From the NCBI GenBank assembly GCA_044432725.1, contig JAWXUL010000007.1, positions 66,942-130,941 of the forward strand: a DNA stretch of 64,000 bases, in the 5' to 3' direction. Each line of letters starts with the position of its first letter. Within the stretch, counting starts at the first letter, position 1. Under the pieces are notes generated by a model. The model was not told the DNA's origin and did not search any database. It was given only the letters and a program-made list of their open reading frames with translations. This DNA is from JAWXUK01 sp044432725. GTDB taxonomy: Bacteria > Bacillota > Clostridia > Oscillospirales > Oscillospiraceae. Made by a program: the position numbers and the translations under genes. Below are positions 32,330-40,301 of this stretch, in pieces.

Positions 32330-32770
32330 ATGTTGACAGAACAGAGGAAACGCTTTGTTTTAGAGTATTTGCGTTTACATTGCAAATCAGCAGAACAAGC
32401 AGCAGTGAATGTGGGTTATAGCAAATCCACAGCACGGTCACAGATAGGACGTGTTTTGAAAGACCCAGAAGTGAAGGCATATTTAGCAGAGCAAAAGGCA
32501 TTGCTCTTAAAAGAATTGCAAGAAAAATTTTTGTTTGATGCCATAGATGCCAGAGAGGCGTTATCGAAAATTTTGCTGGATGAAGAGAGCAATACCAAAG
32601 AAGTAATCACAGTGGCAAAGGATTTTTTAGACAGAGCTGGGTTTAAATTAGTGGACTGGAGAGAAACAGAAAAAGAAGAAGAGAATAAACTTGATTTGTC
32701 TTCTTTGAGTCAGGAGGAGTTGAATTTGTTATATGACATTACAGAAAAAATTATGGCTGAATCACCCTGA
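32330..32770 (+). CDS. Phage terminase small subunit-like protein
   Basis: 146 aa. The N-terminus (LTEQRKRFVLEYLRL..NAEQAA-type helix, GYSKSTARSQIGRVLKDPEVKAYL) is the helix-turn-helix DNA-binding region of terminase small subunits, which recognise phage DNA ends. The C-terminal half is helical and acidic. A GGAGAAGG ribosome site precedes the ATG. It overlaps the large-subunit gene by 38 bases. No portal, capsid, integrase or lysis gene is nearby, so it is a remnant, a domesticated pair, or part of a very small element. Confidence 0.85.
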   Translation: MLTEQRKRFVLEYLRLHCKSAEQAAVNVGYSKSTARSQIGRVLKDPEVKAYLAEQKALLLKELQEKFLFDAIDAREALSKILLDEESNTKEVITVAKDFLDRAGFKLVDWRETEKEEENKLDLSSLSQEELNLLYDITEKIMAESP

Positions 32771-34235
32771 AGCATTGCAACTTGCCATACGACAGGAGAA
32801 AGCAAGGCGAAATCTTTCGGATTTTGCACTGTATACCGATGATTCTTATGTATTAAACTGGCATCATCAGGTATTATGCCAGTATTTAGATGATTTTGTT
32901 GCGGGAAAACGGCGACGTGTGATGGTGTTTATGCCTCCTCGCATGGGGAAAAGCGAGCTTGTCAGTCGAAAATTACCGGCTTTTTTATTGGGGAAAAACC
33001 CTGATTTGAACATCATCGCCACCTCCTATTCTGCAGACCTTGCCCACAAGATGAATCGAGATGTGCAAAGAATCATGGATAGCGTTCCCTATCAGGAAGT
33101 ATTTCCTAAGAGCAGACTGTCAGGAAAGGGGAACAAAGAGGGAGGAGGATATTTCAGAAATACAGATATTTTCGAGATTGTGGGCTGTTCTGGCTCTTAC
33201 CGCAGCGCGGGTGTGGGGGGAGGCATCACGGGCATGGGTGGTGACTTTATCATCATAGATGACCCCATCAAAAATAAGGAAGAGGCAAAAAGTGCCACTC
33301 GGCGAGACAATCTGTGGGACTGGTATACCTCTACCCTGTATACTCGTTTAGAGGGGGAGGGTGCTTTGCTTGTGACATTGACAAGGTGGCACAGCGACGA
33401 TTTAGCAGGACGTTTATTAGAGCAGATGAAAAAGGATCCCTTTGCAGACCAGTGGGATATTTTATCTTTTCCAGCAGTCTTTCAAGAGGAAAACCCCCAT
33501 CCTTTGGACATTCGCAAGGACGGCGAGGCACTGTGGCCAGAGAAATTTAATGCAGAAGATTTAAAAAAGATAAAAGCCAATGTGGGGACTTATGATTGGT
33601 CGGCGATGTATCAGCAAATGCCACAGCCTTTGGAAGGGGCGATTTTTAGGAGAGAGTGGTGCAATGGGCGATATGGGGCATTGCCCAGTGGCACAACTCT
33701 CATTCAAACATGGGATTTGCCTTTTAAAAACAGCGAAGCCTCGGCAAAATGTGCTGGGCTTGTGATGGGGAGAAAAGGTGGGGAGATTTTTGTGGTGGAT
33801 TGTATCAATGAAAAAATGGATTTTACCACCTCTGTGGCTGCGATTAAGAATATGACAGCCAAACATCCCCAAGCCATCGCCAAGGTGGTGGAGGACAAAG
33901 CCAATGGTCCTGCTATCATCAACTTTTTACAGAAGGACGTGGCTGGAATGATTCCTTTTTCTCCCAAGGGTAGCAAGGAGGACCGTGCCTTGTCAGTGGC
34001 ACCATATTTTCAGGCTGGGAATGTATCTTTTCCAGAAAATACAGCTTGGGTGGGGGATTTGGTAGAAGATTTATTACGCTTTCCTACAGGGCTTTATAAA
34101 GATACCGTGGACGCTTTGGTTCAGGGGATTTTGTATTTGATGGACACACCAACGACCTTAACCCTGAAGGAAGGTGCCATCTTGAAGCAAGAGAGTTTTT
34201 GGCTTGGCTCTAACTCGGATTCTTATGGTTTTTGA
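32733..34235 (+). CDS. Phage terminase large subunit-like protein
   Basis: 500 aa, apparently intact. The ATPase domain (residues 50-250) has a Walker A-like MPPRMGKSELVSRKLPAF, Walker B DFIIIDDP and coupling motif TLTRWHSDDLAGRL. The C-terminal RNase H-like nuclease domain begins near LIQTWDLPF and has VVDCINEKMD, KVVEDKANGPAI and late Asp residues (DTVDALVQGILYLMD). It would cut and package phage DNA. No frameshift or stop interrupts it, and the walker and nuclease residues look complete, so the gene may still be under selection. It is directly followed by the kdg genes. Confidence 0.9.
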   Translation: MTLQKKLWLNHPEALQLAIRQEKARRNLSDFALYTDDSYVLNWHHQVLCQYLDDFVAGKRRRVMVFMPPRMGKSELVSRKLPAFLLGKNPDLNIIATSYSADLAHKMNRDVQRIMDSVPYQEVFPKSRLSGKGNKEGGGYFRNTDIFEIVGCSGSYRSAGVGGGITGMGGDFIIIDDPIKNKEEAKSATRRDNLWDWYTSTLYTRLEGEGALLVTLTRWHSDDLAGRLLEQMKKDPFADQWDILSFPAVFQEENPHPLDIRKDGEALWPEKFNAEDLKKIKANVGTYDWSAMYQQMPQPLEGAIFRREWCNGRYGALPSGTTLIQTWDLPFKNSEASAKCAGLVMGRKGGEIFVVDCINEKMDFTTSVAAIKNMTAKHPQAIAKVVEDKANGPAIINFLQKDVAGMIPFSPKGSKEDRALSVAPYFQAGNVSFPENTAWVGDLVEDLLRFPTGLYKDTVDALVQGILYLMDTPTTLTLKEGAILKQESFWLGSNSDSYGF

Positions 34236-34280
34236 TGTCACTTAACTTTAAAAATATGGGGAAAATATCTGCTCCAAGTA

Positions 34281-34309
34281 TTGACAAGATTCTGCTTCTT
34301 GTGTATAAT
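34281..34309 (+). promoter_or_regulatory. Consensus sigma-A promoter of the eda-kdgK operon
   Basis: TTGACA (34281-34286), 17 bases, TATAAT (34304-34309), both perfect. Confidence 0.85.
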
Positions 34310-34322
34310 TGAGATGTAAAGT

Positions 34323-34391
34323 ATCCTTTTGGTGTTCGTATATGGGAACTATGTTCTCATTTCTGAATTGGTTAGAATTTTCCAAAAGGAT
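34323..34391 (+). other. Structured 5' leader of the eda-kdgK operon
   Basis: ATCCTTTTGG (34323-34332) and CCAAAAGGAT (34382-34391) form a perfect 10-bp closing stem around about 49 bases with smaller hairpins (GGGAAC/GTTCTC and TTCT/AGAA). It starts about eight bases after the likely transcription start and ends 37 bases before ATG. No known riboswitch class was recognised. There is no T-run, so control could be on mRNA stability or protein binding. Confidence 0.5.
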
Positions 34392-34428
34392 CCACAAAAA
34401 AACTATATTTATTTAAGGAGGATTTTTT

Positions 34429-35031
34429 ATGCAACGTGTTAACAGGTACAGAGTTGTCCCAGTGGTGGTGCTCAACGATCTAGAAGAAACAAGAGCACAA
34501 ATGGAGGCGCTGATTCGAGGTGGCTTGCCCATAGCTGAAATTACTTACAGAACTGCTTGTGCAAAGGATGCTATTGCTTTGACAGCAAAAGAATTTCCTG
34601 AAATTTTGGTTGGGGCAGGGACTGTCATCAACAAAGACCAATGTAAAGAAGCCATTTCCTTGGGTGCGAAATTTATCGTAAGCCCAGGTTTTGTGCCAGA
34701 AGTGTCCAAAGTTTGTAAAAAAGAAGATATTCCTTATTTCCCTGGCTGTGTTACTCCAACTGAAATCATCGAAGCCATCAATGATGGTTGGACAACCATC
34801 AAATTCTTCCCAGCACAAGTATATGGTGGATTGGCTGCCATGAAAGCATTGGCAGGTCCTTTCCCACAAATCAAATTCATTCCAACAGGTGGGGTGGATG
34901 CTTCTAACTTGGCAGAATATCTTGCTTGGGATAAATTGCAAGCTGTGGGTGGTTCTTGGATGATGAAGGGTAGCCCTGCAGAGATTGAAGCAAAATGTAA
35001 AGAAATCGCTGGCATTGTCAACGGAAACTAA
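34429..35031 (+). CDS. eda: KDPG/KHG aldolase
   Basis: Splits 2-keto-3-deoxy-6-phosphogluconate into pyruvate and glyceraldehyde 3-phosphate. 200 aa, typical. The Schiff-base Lys is K125 in TTIKFFPAQVYGG; E37 in IAEITYRT, VGAGTVIN and PTGGVDASNLAEYL are the other active-site segments. The ribosome site AAGGAGG lies before ATG. With the kinase gene 22 bases downstream it forms the last two steps of the pathway whose early steps are at 6096-12133. Confidence 0.97.
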   Translation: MQRVNRYRVVPVVVLNDLEETRAQMEALIRGGLPIAEITYRTACAKDAIALTAKEFPEILVGAGTVINKDQCKEAISLGAKFIVSPGFVPEVSKVCKKEDIPYFPGCVTPTEIIEAINDGWTTIKFFPAQVYGGLAAMKALAGPFPQIKFIPTGGVDASNLAEYLAWDKLQAVGGSWMMKGSPAEIEAKCKEIAGIVNGN

Positions 35032-35053
35032 TGAAATATAGGAGGAAAAAAAG

Positions 35054-36154
35054 ATGAACTTGAATGTAAAAGACGCAAAAGATTGTAAATATGACGAGCT
35101 TTCCCTTGGAGAAGTAATGCTTCGTTTAGATCCAGGCGAAGGACGTATTCGTACAGCACGTAGTTTCACTGCTTGGGAAGGTGGCGGAGAATACAACGTG
35201 GCTCGTGGCTTGCGTAAATGCTTTGGCTTCCGTACTGGTATTTTGACAGCTTTTGCTGACAACGAAGTGGGTACTTTGCTGACTGATTTGATTTGTCAAG
35301 GTGGGGTGGATACTTCTCTCATCAACTATTTGCCTTATGACGGTGTGGGTCGTTCTTGCCGTAATGGTTTGAACTTCACCGAACGTGGTTTTGGTGTTCG
35401 TGGTGCTGTGGGCTGTAGCGACCGTGCCAACACAGCCATTTCCAAAATGAAACCAGAAGATTTTGATTTTGATTACATTTTTGGGGAATTGGGTGTTCGT
35501 TGGTTGCATACTGGTGGTATTTTTGCAGCATTGTCTGAAGATACCAGCAAAACAGCCATCGCTGCTTGTAAAGCTGCCAATAAATATGGTACTTTGGTCT
35601 CTTATGACTTAAACTATCGTCCTTCTCAATGGAAAGACATTGGTGGGCAAGCTCAAGCACAAAAAGTCAACAAAGAAATCGCACAATATGTGGACGTGAT
35701 GATCGGGAACGAAGAAGATTTCACAGCTTGTCTTGGCTTTGAAATCGCTGGTAACGACGGTCTTCATACTTTGAATTTAGATGGCTATAAACAAATGATG
35801 GCTGATGCTTCCAAAGCTTATCCTAATTTCAAAGCCATTGCCACAACATTGCGTGAAGTGAAAACAGCAACTGTGAATCACTGGTCTGCTCTTTGCTTTG
35901 ATTCCTCTACTGGAACTGTGCACAAAGCAACCCAATATGACAGCTTGGAAATCATGGACCGTGTGGGTGGTGGCGATAGCTTCGCTTCTGGTCTGATTTA
36001 TGGACTGATTACTACTGGCGATCCTGAAAAAGCTGTGAACTATGGGGCAGCCCATGGTGCTCTTGCTATGACAACACCAGGTGATACCACAATGGTCAAC
36101 GTAAAAGAAGTGGAAAAACTAATGGGTGGCGCAGGCGCTCGTGTGGATAGATAA
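35054..36154 (+). CDS. kdgK: 2-keto-3-deoxygluconate kinase (PfkB family)
   Basis: Phosphorylates KDG to KDPG. 366 aa, somewhat longer than many KDG kinases (about 310-340). PfkB-family features are the N-terminal GEVMLRLDPGEG with the sugar-binding EYNVARGL segment, VSYDLNYRPSQW in the middle and the C-terminal anion hole/catalytic base motif DRVGGGDSFASGLIYGL (Asp as base). The specific substrate is inferred from its pairing with eda. The ribosome site AGGAGG precedes ATG. Confidence 0.92.
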   Translation: MNLNVKDAKDCKYDELSLGEVMLRLDPGEGRIRTARSFTAWEGGGEYNVARGLRKCFGFRTGILTAFADNEVGTLLTDLICQGGVDTSLINYLPYDGVGRSCRNGLNFTERGFGVRGAVGCSDRANTAISKMKPEDFDFDYIFGELGVRWLHTGGIFAALSEDTSKTAIAACKAANKYGTLVSYDLNYRPSQWKDIGGQAQAQKVNKEIAQYVDVMIGNEEDFTACLGFEIAGNDGLHTLNLDGYKQMMADASKAYPNFKAIATTLREVKTATVNHWSALCFDSSTGTVHKATQYDSLEIMDRVGGGDSFASGLIYGLITTGDPEKAVNYGAAHGALAMTTPGDTTMVNVKEVEKLMGGAGARVDR

Positions 36155-36195
36155 GAAATCATCTGATCACAGGTTATCTATGTAAAAAGAAGCAA

Positions 36196-36228
36196 TCCCC
36201 TAGGCAAACTGCCTAGGGGGATTTTATT
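36196..36228 (+). terminator. Terminator after kdgK
   Basis: CCCCTAGGCA, loop AAC, TGCCTAGGGG: a perfect 10-bp stem, then GATTTTATT. The next gene starts 15 bases later, so read-through may matter. Confidence 0.85.
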
Positions 36229-36242
36229 GAGAAGGAGTTTTT

Positions 36243-37421
36243 ATGAATAGTTTTACTTATAGTTCCCCCACAAGAATGATTTTTGGGAAAGATGCTTTGG
36301 ATCATTTAGGGGCTGAATTGAAAGCCAATGATGCAAAGAAAGTATTGGTTCTTTATGGTGGAGGTTCCACTGTGAAATCTGGTGTTTTGGGCAATGTCAC
36401 AGAAAAATTAAAAGCAGCTGGGATTTCTTATGTAGAGAAAGGTGGGGTGCAACCCAATCCGATTCTCAGCTTTTTGTATGAGTGTATTGATTTTGCAAAA
36501 GCCGAGAAAGTAGATTTCATTCTTGCTGTGGGTGGAGGATCTACCATTGATACAGCAAAAGGGATTTCCCTTGCTTTGATGAATCCAGAAGATGACGTTT
36601 GGGATTTTTACACCCGTAAAAAAGCCCCTGTCCATGGCAGACGCATTGGTTGTGTCCTGACCATTGCTGCAGCTGGCTCTGAAAATTCTGACTCTTCTGT
36701 GATTACAAACACAGAAACGAAAGAAAAATTGGGGATGAATTTCGAGTATAATCGTCCTGCTTTTGCTGTATTGAATCCAGAATTCACCTATACACTCCCT
36801 AAATATCAAGTCGCTTGTGGTGTGGTGGATATTTTAATGCACACCTATGACCGTTATTTCACCTCGGAATATAACAACGATTTGACCAACGAATTGGCAG
36901 AGGGCTTGATCCGTACTGTGATGAAATATGGTAAAACAGCAGTGGATTGCTCCACCGATTACGAAGCAATGAGCGAAATTATGTGGGCTGGCTCTGTTTC
37001 TCATAACGGCTTGACTGGTCTTGGCGCAGCACGTGATTTCTCTGTCCATCGCTTGGGACGTGATTTGTCTGCGATTTATGACTGTGCCCATGGTGCGACC
37101 CTTTCTGTTTCTTGGGTGGGCTTTGCCTATTACACCTTGGCGCATGACACAGGACGTTTTGCACGTTATGGACGTAAAGTCTTTGGTTTAGAAGGGGACG
37201 ATGCCACTGTTGCCAAAGAAGCCATTGACAAAACAAGAGATTTCTTTGTTTCTTTGAATATGCCCATTACCTTAACAGAACTGCTGGGCAGAGAATTTAC
37301 AGAACAAGAAGTGGAAGAATTGGCTCTGGCTTGTTCTGCCAATAAGACACAAACTTTTGGTTGTTTCTATAACTTCACTTACGAAGATGTGAAAAAACTC
37401 TATGCCAGTGTTAGAATTTAA
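36243..37421 (+). CDS. Iron-containing alcohol dehydrogenase (YqhD/butanol dehydrogenase type)
   Basis: 392 aa group III dehydrogenase that reduces aldehydes with NAD(P)H. The dinucleotide motif AVGGGSTIDTAKG is at 95-107. Metal ligands are D196 and H200 (GVVDILMHTYDRYF), H269 and H283 (SVHRLGRD..DCAHG), with the same spacing as in YqhD (D194, H198, H267, H281). Near the sugar-acid genes it may dispose of reducing power or detoxify aldehydes such as glyceraldehyde. The ribosome site AAGGAG lies before ATG; it sits right behind the kdgK terminator. Confidence 0.94.
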   Translation: MNSFTYSSPTRMIFGKDALDHLGAELKANDAKKVLVLYGGGSTVKSGVLGNVTEKLKAAGISYVEKGGVQPNPILSFLYECIDFAKAEKVDFILAVGGGSTIDTAKGISLALMNPEDDVWDFYTRKKAPVHGRRIGCVLTIAAAGSENSDSSVITNTETKEKLGMNFEYNRPAFAVLNPEFTYTLPKYQVACGVVDILMHTYDRYFTSEYNNDLTNELAEGLIRTVMKYGKTAVDCSTDYEAMSEIMWAGSVSHNGLTGLGAARDFSVHRLGRDLSAIYDCAHGATLSVSWVGFAYYTLAHDTGRFARYGRKVFGLEGDDATVAKEAIDKTRDFFVSLNMPITLTELLGREFTEQEVEELALACSANKTQTFGCFYNFTYEDVKKLYASVRI

Positions 37422-37434
37422 TCCATAAAATAAT

Positions 37435-37499
37435 ATCCCCACTTTATTAGACCATGAAAGAAATCATTTCACGGATCTATGGAGGTGGGGATTTTTTTA
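37435..37499 (+). terminator. Terminator after the alcohol dehydrogenase gene
   Basis: ATCCCCAC (37435-37442) and GTGGGGAT (37485-37492) enclose further pairing (TGAAA / TTTCA), followed by TTTTTTATTT. Confidence 0.75.
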
Positions 37500-37518
37500 T
37501 TTCCTCTTCCGGATTTCC

Positions 37519-38208
37519 CTAGGGGTGGATATGAACAGGGACTTTTTCCTTGGGAGAAAGGGTATTTGGGGTGACAAAACAGTCTATTGCCAGTATTTCT
37601 ACCCCTGCTTTTTCTGCAAGGATCAGGGCTTCCCCAAATTCTGGATGGGTTTTCCAGTTGGGACTTAATTGCTTCATCCCTTCCATCTGGACAATGAAGA
37701 CAATACTGCCATGAAAGCCTTGTTTTTTTGCCTCCATGAGTTCTTTGATGTGTTTCACCCCACGGAGCGTGGGAGCGTCAGGGAAGCAAGCCAGACCCTT
37801 TTCTTCTAAGGTGACACCTTTGATTTCCACAAAGCCTTTGTTTCCCATTTCGTCTTCCCAATAGAAGTCAAAACGTGAATTACCAAAAGTTTTTTCCCCT
37901 TGCAGTAGAGAGAGGGAGGGGCGAAAGGCGCCTGACTCTGCCCATTCACGGAAGATTTTGTTGGGGGCTTGGGAATCAAGATTCACCAATAGATCTTCTT
38001 TGTACACAGCAATCAGGTCAAAACGGGTTTTTCGATTGGGATTTGTGGCTTCTTCTAAAAAGACTGTGGCGTTGGGGGTGAGGAGCTCTTTGCATCGACC
38101 AGTGTTTTTCACGTGGACCGTTTCCTCTATGCCATTGAGGAGCACTTTGGCGATAAAGCGATTGGGGCGAGCGAGGAAGGTGCCTTGGTGGATGGTGTGA
38201 TATGTCAT
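37519..38208 (-). CDS. sfsA: SfsA family protein (sugar fermentation stimulation homolog)
   Basis: 229 aa. SfsA has an OB-like N-terminal part and a restriction-endonuclease-like fold; it binds DNA in E. coli, and its biochemical role is unsettled. Family motifs: FIAKVLLNGIEETVHVKNTGRCKELL, SRFDFYW, GFVEIKGVTLEEKGLACFPDAPTLRG and HPEFGEALILAEKAGVEILAIDC. The E-x-K of EIKG is the nuclease-like motif. ATG 38208 has GGAG before it and matches the family N-terminus; a longer ORF to 38328 adds unrelated residues. Confidence 0.94.
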   Translation of the reverse strand: MTYHTIHQGTFLARPNRFIAKVLLNGIEETVHVKNTGRCKELLTPNATVFLEEATNPNRKTRFDLIAVYKEDLLVNLDSQAPNKIFREWAESGAFRPSLSLLQGEKTFGNSRFDFYWEDEMGNKGFVEIKGVTLEEKGLACFPDAPTLRGVKHIKELMEAKKQGFHGSIVFIVQMEGMKQLSPNWKTHPEFGEALILAEKAGVEILAIDCFVTPNTLSPKEKVPVHIHP

Positions 38209-38382
38209 GTTGATTCTCCATTGTTTTCTGACTAGATATGCTTCCATTTTAACATAATTTCCCCTTCTTGACAAGGAGGGATTTTTTCTGTATGATAGAA
38301 TGATGAGAAGTGTCTCCTCTTCCCACAAAAGGGTTCAGAAAGAGAGCTGGCTTTTTCAAATTCTGCAAAGGAGGAATCATTT

Positions 38383-38577
38383 ATGTCTTGTCCGAATGTG
38401 AAAGAATGTCCCTGCCCTAAAACAACCTGTCCCAATCATGGCATCTGTTGCCAATGTGTGGTAAAACATAAAAATACGGATAGTTTGCCTTTTTGTCTGT
38501 TTTTGGACAATGGGGGAGATAAATCAGTGACAAATTATTATAAAAAGTTAAAAGAGCGATTTGAAGGTGAAACTTAA
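38383..38577 (+). CDS. Small Cys-rich protein (DUF6485-like)
   Basis: 64 aa. The first 27 residues have eight Cys in CPNVKECPCPKTTCPNHGICCQCV, which suggests a zinc-ribbon-like metal site, followed by LPFCLF and a basic helical tail. AGGAGG lies before the ATG, and the reading frame ends just before the MATE gene (42-base gap), supporting a real gene. This pattern is found in a small family of uncharacterised clostridial proteins. Function unknown. Confidence 0.8.
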   Translation: MSCPNVKECPCPKTTCPNHGICCQCVVKHKNTDSLPFCLFLDNGGDKSVTNYYKKLKERFEGET

Positions 38578-38619
38578 TATAGAAAGCAAGGTAAGCCCTT
38601 GCATTGAAAGAGGTCAATC

Positions 38620-39972
38620 ATGACAGAAAATAAGCTTGCCACTCAATTTACTGGAAAATCCATCTTCGCCTATGCACTGCCCACCATGGTGATGATGGTG
38701 TTTATGTCTCTTTACATGATGATCGATGGGATGTTTGTGGCAAAGTATGTGGATGAATTTGCCTTTTCTGCGCTGAATATCGTCTATCCTGTGATTTCCA
38801 TTGTCCTTGCTTTGGGGCTTATGCTCTCGATTGGGGCAAGTGCTGTCATTGGCACTTTGATGGGGGAAGGGAAAGAGGGAAAGGCACGGGAGTTTTTCAC
38901 TCAAATTTATTTGGTGGGTATCCTGTTGGGGAGCGTTTGTTTGCTATTGACCCAAGTGTTTGTGGATGAAATCTTGCTGCTATTGCAAGCTTCTGCCCTA
39001 TTGTATCCCTATGCCAAGGAATATTTGATTTTCACAGGATACTTTTTTATTTTTTCCACCCTTCAAGTCTTTGCCCAAACTTTTTTCATCACAGCGGGGA
39101 AACCCCTTTTGGGCACGGTGGTTTGTGTTTTAGGTGGTTGTACCAATATATTTTTAGATTGGCTATTCATCGCCAAACTCGGTTGGGGGATTGCAGGGGC
39201 TGGGATTGCCACGGGCATAGGCTTTGGGGTTCCTGGGCTGTTTTCCTTGGTTTATTTTGGGCTTAATCGGAAATCTTCCCTTTATTTTGTGCCGTTTCAT
39301 TGGGATATGCCCAATTTCATCTTGACTTGTAGCAATGGTATGTCGGAATGTGTGACCAATTTATCCGTTGCCATGACAACTTTTTTGTTCAATGTGATTT
39401 TGCAAAGACTTGTTGGGGAAGCTGGGGTCTCTTCTATCACTGCCATCTTATATATTCAAATGTTTCAAATGGGGGTATATACAGGATTTTCCTTGGGGGT
39501 ATCCCCGATATTAAGCTATAAATTTGGAGCCAAAGATTGGTCCCAGTTGAAAAAAGTAGTACAGAGTTCCTTTGTGATCCTTGGTATTTGTTCCTTTCTG
39601 GTGGTTTCCCTCTCTTTTCTCTTTGCAGAAGAGGCAATCGCTATTTTTATACCCAAAGAAAGTGATACTTTTCCCCTAGCGAAACGAGGCTTGTTGCTCT
39701 ATACACTTGCCTATATTTTCATGGGATTCAATGTATTTTTCTCCTCCTTTTTCACAGCATTGTCCAATGGAAAAGTATCAGCTTTGTTGTCTCTCACACG
39801 GAATTTTTGTTTTATCGTTCTGGGGCTTTTGGTTTTACCAGAAATTTTTCATACAGATGGGGTATGGATTGCCGTTCCCATTGCAGAGTTCCTCTCTTTT
39901 CTCATGGGAGGGTATTTCTTCCGCAAATATCAGAAGAAATACAGATATTATAGCAACTGGAAAAAAGATTAA
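38620..39972 (+). CDS. MATE family efflux transporter
   Basis: 450 aa with about 12 predicted helices. The N-terminal half begins FAYALPTMVMMVFMSLYMMIDGMFVAKYV, the MATE hallmark region, and the second half repeats it (SNGMSECVTNLSVAMTTFLFN). It exports cationic compounds or drugs; substrate unknown. The last codons (from the TATAGCA at 39949 through the stop at 39970-39972) lie inside the multi-hairpin element copy 2, which therefore supplies the C-terminal residues and the TAA. The natural C-terminus may have been lost or replaced. Confidence 0.93.
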   Translation: MTENKLATQFTGKSIFAYALPTMVMMVFMSLYMMIDGMFVAKYVDEFAFSALNIVYPVISIVLALGLMLSIGASAVIGTLMGEGKEGKAREFFTQIYLVGILLGSVCLLLTQVFVDEILLLLQASALLYPYAKEYLIFTGYFFIFSTLQVFAQTFFITAGKPLLGTVVCVLGGCTNIFLDWLFIAKLGWGIAGAGIATGIGFGVPGLFSLVYFGLNRKSSLYFVPFHWDMPNFILTCSNGMSECVTNLSVAMTTFLFNVILQRLVGEAGVSSITAILYIQMFQMGVYTGFSLGVSPILSYKFGAKDWSQLKKVVQSSFVILGICSFLVVSLSFLFAEEAIAIFIPKESDTFPLAKRGLLLYTLAYIFMGFNVFFSSFFTALSNGKVSALLSLTRNFCFIVLGLLVLPEIFHTDGVWIAVPIAEFLSFLMGGYFFRKYQKKYRYYSNWKKD

Positions 39973-40163
39973 GCCTTGTGGCTTAATCTTTTCGATTGAA
40001 AGCTTTGCTTTCAATCGCCTTGATTTTCTTAAGAAAATCAAGGTCAACTTGACTATTGAGCAAGATTGAATCAGAAATAATGAGAAAGTCATTATTTCTG
40101 TAAACAACAGCTTAGCTGTTGTTTATAAGTTTGACAAGGTCAAACTTAATTCAAGATGCTATA
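39949..40163 (-). repeat. Multi-hairpin repeat element, copy 2 (215 bp, inverted)
   Basis: Inverted relative to copy 1 (32061). It ends with TATAGCA at 39949 and TTCAAGATGCTATA at 40150-40163. Hairpins on the plus strand: 39963-39992 (13-bp stem, loop TTGT), 39993-40017 (11 bp, loop TTT), 40018-40043 (13-bp perfect palindrome), 40072-40100 (12 bp), 40101-40125 (11 bp, TAAACAACAGC), 40126-40148 (10 bp). Compared with copy 1, T-A has become C-G and G-C has become T-A in the same stem, and a T-A pair has flipped in another. The stop codon of the MATE gene lies in its left end. Confidence 0.88.
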
Positions 40164-40301
40164 GAAGGAAAAGGGGTAGGCTTTGTTTTTCTACATCAGA
40201 GAGAGTTTTCTGTGAGGAAAAACTTTTATTCTGATTTCCCTTGAATAATTTCTTGTTTTATGGTATGCTTTGTAGAGAATACATTTAAAAGGAGTTATGG
40301 C

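Noticed and set aside
32330..34235. Prophage
   Set aside because: Only two phage-type genes are present and the flanks are chromosomal metabolism.
34323..34391. Known riboswitch (glycine, SAM, FMN, preQ1 or similar)
   Set aside because: No consensus core of these classes was recognised in the leader.
32061..40163. Composite transposon bounded by the two inverted multi-hairpin elements
   Set aside because: The 7.9 kb between them holds ordinary metabolic genes and no transposase or integrase; each element has its own complete ends.
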